DNA from: Bacteroidota bacterium
GTDB lineage: Bacteria > Bacteroidota > Bacteroidia > Bacteroidales > Prolixibacteraceae
DNA: 8,233 nucleotides
Assembly (NCBI GenBank): GCA_013203755.1
Contig: JABMPI010000562.1
Location: 1 to 8,233 of the forward strand
Reading direction: 5' to 3'
Shown: in pieces, positions 1 to 6,551 of the stretch
Layout: each line of letters opens with the position of its first letter
How positions within the stretch are numbered: position 1 is the stretch's first letter
Position numbers and translations under genes: made by a program
Notes under the pieces: model-generated
What the model was told of the DNA's origin: nothing
The model's input: the letters and a program-made list of their open reading frames with translations, nothing else
The model's database searches: none

Positions 1-68
1 AAATATCATGTTTTTTTAAAAGGCAATTATTAATTTCACAAAATATAATTCATTAAAAGGTTACTCAA

Positions 69-2138
69 ATGAAGAAATTAACTCTACTTATTACTTTATT
101 GGCGTTTATGGCACAAACAAACTTTGCACAAGAAGACAAGTTTCAATGGCTTGAAGATGTGGACAGCGAAAAATCCTTAGATTGGGTTGAAAATTGGAAC
201 GATAAATCGCTTAGCATTTTAAAGAATCAACCTGAATACAACAGTATTTTTGAAAAAAATCTTGAGATTTATAATTCAACAGACCGAATTGCAGATCCTT
301 CGATTTATGGTAATTTCATTTATAATTTTTGGCAAGACAAAGAACACGAACGAGGTATTTGGAGACGAACTTTACTTAAAAATTATTTAAGTGACAATCC
401 TGAATGGGAGACAGTTTTAGACATCGACAAACTATCGGAAAAAGACAACGAGAAATATGTTTTTAAAGGGGCAACCGGACTTTATCCCGATTACAAAAAG
501 TTTTTAGTGAATCTATCAAAAGGTGGCGGCGATGCAGTAATAATAAAGGAATTTGATGCCAATACAAAAACATTTATTGAGGATGGTTTTCTTGTTCGGG
601 AAGCAAAAGGGAGTGCTAATTGGATTGACGAAAATACTTTAATGGTTTCAACCGATTTTGGAAATGGGATGACAACCTCTGGTTATCCGAAACAGGTAAA
701 AATATGGAAACGCGGAACAGAATTAAAAGACGCAAAACTTATTTTTGAAGGTAAAGAAGACGACATGGGTATTTGGGGATACACGCTTCCAACAAAAAAT
801 AAAACCTACAGCGTGGTAATGAGGCGTACTTCTTTTTACTCTGGAAGTTATGCTTTTATCGAAAAAGGCAAAATTATAACACCGGAATTGCCTGAAGATA
901 TAAGCTTCTCAACTATTTTTAACGAACAGGCAATTTTTGAATTAAAATCAGACTGGAATACCGGAATAAGAACATTTAAACAAGGTTCTGTTCTTTCCAT
1001 ATATTACAACGATTTAATTAATGGAAAAAAGAATTTTGAATTGGTAGTTGAACCCGATGAGAGATCGAGTATTACAGAAATATCAAGTACAAAAAATGTG
1101 CTTTTGGTTAACATGCTTAACAATGTAAAAAGCGAATTATACAAATATACATGGAATGTAAAATGGGAAAAAGAAAAAATAGACGCACCTGAGCTTGGTA
1201 ATATTTCGCTTGGAGCTACAGATGAAAACTCCGATAATTATTTTTTTTACTTCACTAATTTTCTGGAACCATCAACACTGTTTAACGGTAATGCTAAAAC
1301 AGGTAAATTCAATAAAGTAAAGTCTTTACCTTCTTTTTTTCCAACCGAAAAATATAAGGTTCAACAGTATGAAGCTACTTCCACTGATGGAACAAAAATC
1401 CCCTATTTTGTTGTGAGTTCAAAATCGCTGAAATTAGATGGTACTAATCCAACACTTTTATATGCTTACGGCGGATTCGAAATACCGATGCTACCTAGTT
1501 ATAATGCAACAACCGGAACTGCCTGGCTAGAAAAAGGCGGAGTTTATGTATTAGCAAATATTCGTGGAGGGGGCGAGTTTGGTCCCAAATGGCATCAAGC
1601 TGGATTAAAAGCAAAACGCCAAATTGTGTATGACGATTTTCATGCTGTTGCCGAAAATTTAATAGAAAGGAAAATTACTTCCCCTAAAAAACTTGGAATT
1701 TTTGGTGGAAGTAATGGAGGATTACTTGTTGGTGTTGCCTTTACTCAACGCCCCGATTTGTATAATGCTGTAGTTTGTGCAGTACCTTTATTGGATATGA
1801 AACGGTACAATAAGTTACTTGCCGGCGCCAGTTGGATGGCTGAATATGGCGACCCGGATGTTCCGGAACAGTGGGAATTCATTAAAAAATATTCGCCTTA
1901 CCAAAATGTAAAAAAAGAGATGAAGTACCCCGAAGTATTTTTCACAACTTCAACACGCGATGATCGGGTACATCCGGGACATGCACGTAAAATGGTTGCT
2001 AAAATGAATGACCTTGGGTATAAAATTTATTATTTTGAAAATACGGAAGGTGGCCATGCAGGAGCTTCTACAAACGACCAGCGAGCACAAATGTACGCGC
2101 TTATTTATTCTTATTTACAAATGAAACTGATGAATTAA
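69..2138 (+). CDS. Secreted prolyl oligopeptidase family serine peptidase (S9A)
   Basis: This enzyme should cleave short peptides after proline, probably in the periplasm. The N-terminus (about 20 residues: KK, a hydrophobic core, then NFA before Gln) is a Sec signal peptide. The motif FQWLEDVDSEKSLDWV opens the S9A N-terminal region. Residues of about 70-420 fit the seven-bladed propeller that gates the active site, and about 430-689 form the alpha/beta-hydrolase domain. By alignment from memory to porcine POP, the catalytic triad is Ser548 (GGSNGG), Asp631 (TRDDRV) and His663 (GGHAG). The oxyanion Tyr467 (YGGF), the S1-pocket Trp589 (GASWMAEYG) and Arg633 are also kept, which supports true proline specificity. 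At 689 residues it is full length. The start is supported by AAGG eight bases upstream of the ATG. It appears monocistronic. A family name is certain; the exact substrate is not. Confidence 0.95.
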   Translation: MKKLTLLITLLAFMAQTNFAQEDKFQWLEDVDSEKSLDWVENWNDKSLSILKNQPEYNSIFEKNLEIYNSTDRIADPSIYGNFIYNFWQDKEHERGIWRRTLLKNYLSDNPEWETVLDIDKLSEKDNEKYVFKGATGLYPDYKKFLVNLSKGGGDAVIIKEFDANTKTFIEDGFLVREAKGSANWIDENTLMVSTDFGNGMTTSGYPKQVKIWKRGTELKDAKLIFEGKEDDMGIWGYTLPTKNKTYSVVMRRTSFYSGSYAFIEKGKIITPELPEDISFSTIFNEQAIFELKSDWNTGIRTFKQGSVLSIYYNDLINGKKNFELVVEPDERSSITEISSTKNVLLVNMLNNVKSELYKYTWNVKWEKEKIDAPELGNISLGATDENSDNYFFYFTNFLEPSTLFNGNAKTGKFNKVKSLPSFFPTEKYKVQQYEATSTDGTKIPYFVVSSKSLKLDGTNPTLLYAYGGFEIPMLPSYNATTGTAWLEKGGVYVLANIRGGGEFGPKWHQAGLKAKRQIVYDDFHAVAENLIERKITSPKKLGIFGGSNGGLLVGVAFTQRPDLYNAVVCAVPLLDMKRYNKLLAGASWMAEYGDPDVPEQWEFIKKYSPYQNVKKEMKYPEVFFTTSTRDDRVHPGHARKMVAKMNDLGYKIYYFENTEGGHAGASTNDQRAQMYALIYSYLQMKLMN

Positions 2139-2184
2139 CAGGTGTTGGATTTAATAAGTCTTACCTATTTTTAAATAATATCAG

Positions 2185-2325
2185 CAAGAAAACTACCTGT
2201 TTTTAAGTCTTTGATAAGAAAGCGTCAAAGACAAGGCTTTCGAAGTTTTTGAAACCAAGGAGTCCCGATGGAATCGGGATAACTGTTTCAAAAACAAGAG
2301 TAACGCAGTATTTGGCGTTTTCTTG
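2185..2325. repeat. Nested inverted-repeat (MITE/REP-like) intergenic element
   Basis: Four nested or adjacent perfect inverted repeats lie in 141 bp. The outer arms are CAAGAAAAC (2185-2193) and GTTTTCTTG (2317-2325). A side hairpin is GTCTTTGA (2207-2214) with TCAAAGAC (2225-2232). A central 11-bp stem pairs GTTTTTGAAAC (2245-2255) with its complement at 2285-2295. Inside that stem sits TCCCGAT-gga-ATCGGGA (2263-2279). The whole could fold into a branched cruciform. There is no transposase and I see no clear target-site duplication. The minus strand can be read as a short peptide containing VTLVFETVIPIPSG. From memory, that resembles spurious hypothetical proteins scattered in Bacteroidota genomes, which suggests a dispersed repeat; this was not searched. 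It separates the peptidase gene from the broken permease and has no downstream T-run, so it is not a plain terminator. Confidence 0.6.
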
Positions 2326-2363
2326 TAAAGAAAAAATAACGATTTAGAAAAACCTTAAGATGC

Positions 2364-2738
2364 CTAATTGGGGGTATGATGTAAAGCAATTGTATTTGCA
2401 AGTGCAATAGTTGGCATGTAACAAATCATATATAAAAGAAGTACCCAAAACAGCAAAGTTGGATCTGCAATTTGCGAAACAACATACATCAGTATTCCTG
2501 CAATTAGATGTAGAACCCCATTTAATTTTTGTGCTGCACAATATTTATCAGCAATTAAACCAACAAAAAAAGTGGCAATTATCGAACCCCATGCCAACGT
2601 ACTCATTGATCGACCAATTTCTTCTCCCTGAAATCCAAGAGTTGAGAGGTAATTTCCGGCACCAACAAACCAAACACCCCAAATAAAAAATTCAAGAAAC
2701 ATCATAAAAGAAAGGCTGAGATAGGTTTTTGTCTTCAT
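2364..2738 (-). pseudogene. Truncated NHS-family (NupG-like) nucleoside:H+ symporter, N-terminal fragment
   Basis: These 124 residues match the start of nucleoside:H+ symporters of the major facilitator superfamily. Helix 1 is about 8-30 (FLEFFIWGVWFVGAGNYL, compare LQFCLWGSWLTTLGSYM in E. coli NupG). Helix 2 is about 44-64 and ends in the MFS loop motif GLIADKY. Helix 3 is about 74-92. Helix 4 is about 94-118 and carries YMPTIALANTIAL (compare YMPTLGLINTISY). The family is usually about 400-420 residues with 12 helices. Here an in-frame TAG follows HHTPN, just after helix 4, and I could not find the expected next block (DFxxIRVWGTIGW) in any frame before the repeat element. About 70% of the gene is therefore missing, and transport is not expected. 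The start codon and a good upstream promoter (2862-2890) remain, so it may still be transcribed. Loss by deletion near the repeat is inference; an assembly join would look the same. Confidence 0.8.
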
Positions 2739-2799
2739 CTGATTTAAATATATTTATTAGTTAAAATTAGTAGGGTTCTAAATTAGAAAAACTAAAACA

Positions 2800-2832
2800 A
2801 TTCGGAAGAATAATTTGGCATTCGAAAGAATA
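2800..2832. repeat. 13-bp direct repeat with 20-bp period, possible operator
   Basis: ATTCGGAAGAATA (2800-2812) and ATTCGAAAGAATA (2820-2832) match at 12 of 13 positions. Their starts are 20 bp apart, close to two helical turns, so a protein dimer could bind the same face of the DNA. They lie between the predicted minus-strand promoter at 2862-2890 and the permease start codon, which would suit a repressor site or a leader element. No regulator is identified. Confidence 0.35.
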
Positions 2833-2861
2833 CCATTTTTTTTTAATTATCTCTAAATCCT

Positions 2862-2890
2862 CAAATGTAAACAGCAGCAATCTATCCCAA
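2862..2890 (-). promoter_or_regulatory. Bacteroidota-type promoter for the permease remnant
   Basis: Read on the minus strand, TTG (2890-2888) is followed after 18 bp by TACATTTG (2869-2862). This is a full match to the TAnnTTTG -7 element with a normal spacing to a -33 TTG. Transcription would begin near 2856, giving a leader of about 120 nt before the permease ATG at 2738. Confidence 0.55.
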
Positions 2891-3029
2891 GTTTAAAGTA
2901 AATAAAACCGTTAAAATTGATTGTAATTAACACAAAACCAAAGGAATTCAGTAATCATTAAAGTTTAAAACCAGTGTAGTTAATGCAAAGGCGGAATTGA
3001 TTCTATTAAACAACAAGTAAAACAAAAAT

Positions 3030-3056
3030 CATCAATAAAATTCCCATCAATAAAAT
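3030..3056. repeat. Short tandem repeat, two copies of CATCAATAAAAT
   Basis: CATCAATAAAAT occurs at 3030-3041 and again at 3045-3056, a 15-bp period. Low-complexity AT-rich sequence makes chance or replication slippage a sufficient explanation. No function is assigned. Confidence 0.4.
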
Positions 3057-3155
3057 AAATTTCCCAAAGGGAGACAATCTAAAATTACGCAATTTAGAAC
3101 CAATCTGTTTTACTAAAAATAAGTTATTGATTCTGAGACCATATCAAACTTTAAT

Positions 3156-3163
3156 TATATTTG
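3156..3163 (+). promoter_or_regulatory. Plus-strand -7 box (TATATTTG) of a candidate sRNA promoter
   Basis: TATATTTG is a full match to the Bacteroidota TAnnTTTG element. The nearest upstream TTG (3127-3129) is 26 bp away, longer than the usual 17-23, so the -33 part is weak. Its value comes from the strong terminator about 60 bp downstream on the same strand, with no protein gene between them. Confidence 0.4.
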
Positions 3164-3167
3164 TGGC

Positions 3168-3245
3168 ATACAAACCCAATTTGTTTAAGCACAAGAAGGA
3201 ATAAAATTTAGTTAAAATCCTGGAGTGGACGCCGGGATTTTTTTT
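3168..3245 (+). ncRNA. Candidate orphan small RNA, about 75 nt
   Basis: A plus-strand transcript starting about 5-8 nt after the TATATTTG box would end at the intrinsic terminator at 3214-3245. It contains no ATG-initiated frame. A short GTG frame (13 codons from 3163) overlaps the promoter box and is unlikely to be used. The nearest plus-strand gene upstream ends over 1 kb away, behind the structured repeat, so the terminator has no obvious protein-coding client on this strand. The first 45 nt look unstructured, followed by the hairpin with loop AGUGGACG. I do not recognise an Rfam family. The 3' end lies about 20 bp from the stop codon of the opposite-strand oxidoreductase gene, so antisense action on read-through from that operon is possible. 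This is inference. Confidence 0.35.
3214..3245 (+). terminator. Rho-independent terminator, strong on the plus strand
   Basis: AAAATCCTGG (3214-3223) pairs with CCGGGATTTT (3232-3241) around an 8-nt loop, and eight T's run from 3238 to 3245. On the plus strand the one non-Watson-Crick position is a U-G wobble. On the minus strand the same position is a C-A mismatch, and only the four stem T's follow. The hairpin is thus built for plus-strand termination, though it may also weakly end the minus-strand operon that stops at 3267. Confidence 0.7.
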
Positions 3246-3266
3246 ATGCTCAAAATCCAGTATTGA

Positions 3267-4328
3267 CTATCTTTTTGCATCCGATAAGAATCGATCTAAA
3301 CGAGCTTCCTTTTGGGTAAAATAGTTATCAATTGTAAGCACCCGAATCATCTCTTTTGCAAAGAAAGGAGCCAGCATAATCCCTTTGGTTCCCAAGCCAT
3401 TAAATATGGAAATATTTTTGAATTCAGGATGAATACCTAAAATAGGCCTGCGATCTGAAACTGTTGGTCGAATTCCCGCATGTTGTTCCTCTATTTTATA
3501 ATCGGATAAAATTAAATTATCCAATCGCTCAACAATTGATGCTTTTCCATTCTCAGTAGTAGTCTCAGTTAGATCTTTCCATTCGTAAGTAGAACCAACT
3601 TTAAACCTCCGATTTCCAACCGGCAAAACAAATACTTTTTTATTCAGTATAAATTCTTCAGATAATTCTGGCGCATGAATCAACAAAACCTCACCCTTTG
3701 TAGGATTCATTTTTATGAATGGAAAAAATGGATTTTCTGTTACATGATGCCCCTCGCAAAACACAATTTTATCTGCAGTAATATTTTCAATTTCAAAAGA
3801 ATTGTCGACAGGATTTATTTGATTAAAATTAAAAGTTGAATCAATGACTAAATTTCTCGCTCTGAAATAGCTTTCAGCCAAATTCAAAAACGTGTTCATT
3901 TTCAAATACCCGGAACCAGTTACCCGACCATATCCAGCTGCTTTTGAAATATGCTTCACTTTTGAAATAGCATCAATAGAAACTATGTATTTTGCAATTT
4001 CAGGATTTATTTGTTTTTTCTGCCACAGTAGTTTTTCATCTTCCGAAAGCGGTTTTAAAATATCCTTTTTGAAATAGAATCTTTCGCCCAATATATTTTC
4101 AAGTTCAGAATACGTTTTTTGCATCACCGGCCACAAATCATCAACCAACCAACTCTGAGTAAGCCTTTTAAATACCAACGGGTTCACCATTCCGGCAGCA
4201 ACCAACGAAGCTTTGCTTTTTACAAGAGAAGAGACAATTCGAAAATCAATATTATTACGCAGCATTTCGAAGGCCAGAATTGTTCCTGCCAAACCCTGCC
4301 CAACAATTAGAAATTCAATTTTTTTCAT
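3267..4328 (-). CDS. FAD-dependent oxidoreductase, DAO/glycine-oxidase fold
   Basis: This 353-residue protein has the DAO (D-amino-acid oxidase/ThiO/MnmC C-terminal) architecture. The N-terminal Rossmann motif is GQGLAG at 10-15. Next come AAGMVNPLVFKRLTQSW (44-60), a substrate domain, and the C-terminal FAD-binding block GIRPTVSDRRPILG (285-298) and NGLGTKGIMLAP (310-321). The last block resembles the G-[LS]-G-x-[KR]-G of glycine oxidase and MnmC2. Such enzymes oxidise amines, but the substrate cannot be told from the sequence. One oddity: the acidic residue that normally ends beta-strand 2 and binds the FAD ribose appears as Ser33-Ser34 (FRIVSS). The start codon overlaps the stop of the upstream DUF255 gene in an ATGA, so translation is probably coupled. 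No methyltransferase domain is fused, so a bifunctional MnmC is excluded; a stand-alone MnmC2-like role is possible but unproven. Confidence 0.88.
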   Translation of the reverse strand: MKKIEFLIVGQGLAGTILAFEMLRNNIDFRIVSSLVKSKASLVAAGMVNPLVFKRLTQSWLVDDLWPVMQKTYSELENILGERFYFKKDILKPLSEDEKLLWQKKQINPEIAKYIVSIDAISKVKHISKAAGYGRVTGSGYLKMNTFLNLAESYFRARNLVIDSTFNFNQINPVDNSFEIENITADKIVFCEGHHVTENPFFPFIKMNPTKGEVLLIHAPELSEEFILNKKVFVLPVGNRRFKVGSTYEWKDLTETTTENGKASIVERLDNLILSDYKIEEQHAGIRPTVSDRRPILGIHPEFKNISIFNGLGTKGIMLAPFFAKEMIRVLTIDNYFTQKEARLDRFLSDAKR

Positions 4329-6421
4329 TCACCGATTTTCAATAATTTGGAAGCTTTCAACGCAGTTTCAACAGGCATTTGGCAAATACCTTCTTCGCAT
4401 ACAAAAATCTGCGTTTTTCCCATAAAAAATCTGTCTTTCAAGATTGGGATCTCACTACTTTTTTGGGAAAAAACCCAAAGAATATTGGGTTGAAAACCAA
4501 TTTGCATTTCATTTATTAGCTCTTTTGACTTCACTCCGGAAATAGCAACTTCAAAATAGGCTTCTGTAGTTTTTAACATAAATGTACCCCAGTTTGCATA
4601 AGCCATTGGATATTTAGAAAAAGAATCAGTTACATATTGAAGCATTTTATTTGCACTTTTCAGGTATTCAGGACGCCCCAAAATCAAATACAATTTGTGT
4701 AAATTATTTGCCATTACAGAATTAGACGATGGTAGCACATTGTCCTCTTTTTGAAAGTGATTGGTAAGAACAGAATTTACACTTTTCTCTGAGAAATAAA
4801 ACAGCCCACTTTTGTCATCATAAAAATGTTTAAAAGTATAAGCTGTCATTTTTCCGCCAAGGCTTAACCAATCCTCATCGCCGGTAACTTCGTAAAGAGA
4901 AAGAAATGCTTGAATAGAAATTGCATAGTCTTCAAGAAAACCATCTACCGAAGCTTTACCAAGTTTCCAATTATGAAAAAGTTTACCGTTCGTTTGCAAC
5001 ACGTTATGCTTTATAAAATTTGCATTGCTAAGTGCCAAACTCAAAATATGTTCATCTTTAAAAGCTTTGTATGCATCAACCAAACCTTGTATTACCAAGG
5101 CATTCCACGACGTAAGTGTTTTATCATCTAAACCCGGACGAATCCGTTTTGCCCGTTCGTTCAGCAATATATTTTTCCATCCTGCAACCTTTTGCTGAAG
5201 TTGTTGCAGAGACAAATTATGTTTTTGCGTAAAATTTTTATCTGAATTATCTCGCAGTAAAATGTAATTATTATGCTCCCAAAAACCTTTCGAATTTACA
5301 TTGTAATAGTCTGAAAACAATTCAAAATCATCTTTAAGTATCTCCTTCAATTCAGTGGCATTCCAAACATAGAATTTCCCTTCTTCGCCTTCGCTATCGG
5401 CATCGAGCGACGAATAAAATGCACCCGATTTATCCATTAATTCACGTTCCAGAAAATCAACTGTTTCGTAAACAACTGTTTTAAACTCTTCGTTTTTGAA
5501 TTGCTGAAATCCTTTGGAATAGATACTTAGCAATTGTCCATTGTCGTACAACATTTTTTCGAAGTGTGGTACTTTCCATTTTTCATCAACCGAATAACGG
5601 GAAAAACCCCCTCCTATTTGATCGTAAATTCCACCATGCGCCATTTTTTCCAAAGTAGTTTCTACAAATTCAAGCGACTTTGCATCGTTTTTCATAAAAC
5701 CATAGTACAGCAGAAATTCGAGATTTACCGGCATCGGAAATTTAGGTGCTCCGGCACTTCCACCTTCTTTCATATCGAATCTACTTTTCCAGTTATTTAC
5801 TCCATTTTTTAGAAGTTCTGCACTTGCCGGAATATTATTTTCAATTTCAACAGTTAATGATGTTTGCTGAATTCCTTCCTGCAAGTTTCCAGCGTATTCT
5901 TCAGTTTGTTTCTGATTTTGTTTGTAATAATCTGCAACGGTTAAAATGCTTTTCATCCAATTCTCCTTTGGGAAATATGTACCTCCCCAAATTGGGCGAC
6001 CATCGGGCAAAGCAATTACATTTAACGGCCAACCGCCTCGTTGCTGCATTAATTGAACGGCTGTCATATAATAATGGTCAACATCAGGGCGCTCTTCGCG
6101 ATCTACTTTTACACAAATAAAATTGTCGTTCATCACTTTCGCCACCTCTTCTATTTCAAAACTTTCGTGTTCCATTACATGGCACCAATGACAAGCGGCA
6201 TATCCAATACTCACCAAAATCAGTTTATTTTCTTTTTTCGCCTGTTCAATAACCTCATCGTTCCAAGGCTGCCAGTTCACCGGATTATGTGCATGCTGAA
6301 GCAAATACGGCGATGTTGAATTTATCAATTCATTGGTATAAGGATGTTCCATTTTTTTTGTGTTTTGACTGTTGCAACCTACAGTTGCTAATAATAGTAA
6401 TATAAAAACCAGATTTCTCAT
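4325..6421 (-). CDS. DUF255 / YyaL-SPATA20 thioredoxin-like protein with lipoprotein signal
   Basis: This is a DUF255 (Thioredox_DsbH) protein of 698 residues, the usual length for the YyaL/SPATA20 family. Numbering is from the chosen start. After the signal comes SPYLLQHAHNPVNWQPW (37-53). The thioredoxin-like domain has CHWC at 77-80, KVDREERPD (105-113) and GGWPLN (129-134). The rest is an (alpha/alpha)6-barrel domain similar to N-acylglucosamine 2-epimerase, with YDQIGGGFSRYSVDEKW, PHFEKMLYDN, SLDADSEGEEGKFYVW and TLTSWNALVI. The biochemical function is unknown; a redox or sugar-related role is only inferred from folds. The open frame extends to 6439, but the Met at 6421 gives a better N-terminus: MRNLVFILLLLATVGC, a lipoprotein signal with Cys16. 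Many relatives appear cytosolic, so a membrane-anchored form is notable. If translation began at Met24 (MEHPYTN) it would be cytosolic. It is first in a coupled pair with the FAD oxidoreductase and divergent from the Crp/Fnr gene. Confidence 0.92.
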   Translation of the reverse strand: MRNLVFILLLLATVGCNSQNTKKMEHPYTNELINSTSPYLLQHAHNPVNWQPWNDEVIEQAKKENKLILVSIGYAACHWCHVMEHESFEIEEVAKVMNDNFICVKVDREERPDVDHYYMTAVQLMQQRGGWPLNVIALPDGRPIWGGTYFPKENWMKSILTVADYYKQNQKQTEEYAGNLQEGIQQTSLTVEIENNIPASAELLKNGVNNWKSRFDMKEGGSAGAPKFPMPVNLEFLLYYGFMKNDAKSLEFVETTLEKMAHGGIYDQIGGGFSRYSVDEKWKVPHFEKMLYDNGQLLSIYSKGFQQFKNEEFKTVVYETVDFLERELMDKSGAFYSSLDADSEGEEGKFYVWNATELKEILKDDFELFSDYYNVNSKGFWEHNNYILLRDNSDKNFTQKHNLSLQQLQQKVAGWKNILLNERAKRIRPGLDDKTLTSWNALVIQGLVDAYKAFKDEHILSLALSNANFIKHNVLQTNGKLFHNWKLGKASVDGFLEDYAISIQAFLSLYEVTGDEDWLSLGGKMTAYTFKHFYDDKSGLFYFSEKSVNSVLTNHFQKEDNVLPSSNSVMANNLHKLYLILGRPEYLKSANKMLQYVTDSFSKYPMAYANWGTFMLKTTEAYFEVAISGVKSKELINEMQIGFQPNILWVFSQKSSEIPILKDRFFMGKTQIFVCEEGICQMPVETALKASKLLKIGE

Positions 6422-6449
6422 TATTGAAAAGAACAACATAACTGCATTT

Positions 6450-6474
6450 AAGTTTCCAAAAACAAAGTTTCCAA
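6450..6474. repeat. Direct repeat AAGTTTCCAA x2 in a divergent promoter region
   Basis: AAGTTTCCAA occurs at 6450-6459 and 6465-6474, identical, 15 bp apart. A looser third copy, AAGGTTTCAA, lies at 6491-6500. They sit between the divergent starts of the DUF255 gene and the Crp/Fnr gene, a natural place for an operator. They do not resemble the inverted TTGAN6TCAA-type half-sites expected for a Crp/Fnr dimer, so assignment to that regulator would be speculation. Confidence 0.3.
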
Positions 6475-6497
6475 TTGTCTTAATTTCTGAAAGGTTT

Positions 6498-6530
6498 CAA
6501 ATCCAATACCGTCCATATTCATGAAAACAA
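6498..6530 (-). promoter_or_regulatory. Weak candidate promoter for the DUF255-oxidoreductase unit
   Basis: On the minus strand, TTG (6530-6528) is followed after 22 bp by TGGATTTG (6505-6498), a 7-of-8 match to TAnnTTTG. It would give a leader of about 70 nt before the start at 6421. I found no equally good box for the plus-strand Crp/Fnr gene in this 130-bp gap. Confidence 0.3.
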
Positions 6531-6551
6531 AAACAGACGATAATTTAAAAG

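Larger units (their letters stand above)
2739..3266. other. 528-bp intergenic region with no protein gene
   Basis: This AT-rich spacer lies between the 5' ends of the permease remnant and the 3' end of the FAD oxidoreductase gene. No frame has a convincing coding sequence. Contents listed separately are a minus-strand promoter (2862-2890), a 13-bp direct repeat (2800-2832), a 12-bp tandem repeat (3030-3056), and a plus-strand -7 box with a terminator (3156-3245). Two small palindromes are also visible: TTCTAAATTAGAA at 2776-2788, in the presumed leader of the permease remnant, and an imperfect hairpin with ATTACGCAAT at its centre at 3078-3098. I see nothing recognisable in 2891-3029. Confidence 0.8.

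Noticed and set aside
1..68. Possible promoter for the peptidase (TAATTTCA near 30-40)
   Set aside because: Only a partial match to TAnnTTTG, with too little upstream sequence to judge a -33 element.
2137..2205. AACAGGT (2137-2143) pairing with ACCTGTT (2195-2201) followed by T's as a peptidase terminator
   Set aside because: Only 7 bp of stem around a loop of about 50 nt; too weak to call.
2263..2279. TCCCGAT-gga-ATCGGGA hairpin as the terminator of the peptidase gene
   Set aside because: No T-run follows on either strand; it is better seen as the tip of the larger nested repeat.
2344..2541. Minus-strand frame overlapping the permease remnant, considered as a frameshifted continuation
   Set aside because: Its sequence (Cys-rich, ending LGILRFF) shows none of the conserved NHS motifs that should follow helix 4, so it does not restore the gene.
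2411..2686. Plus-strand open frame antisense to the permease remnant
   Set aside because: No family resemblance or membrane/signal features; the opposite strand clearly encodes MFS helices, so it is a shadow.
3163..3204. A 13-codon GTG-initiated frame in the candidate sRNA
   Set aside because: It starts inside the promoter box, has no ribosome-binding site and no recognisable peptide.
5534..6319. Several plus-strand open frames inside the DUF255 gene
   Set aside because: All are antisense to conserved DUF255 motifs and have no coherent protein features.
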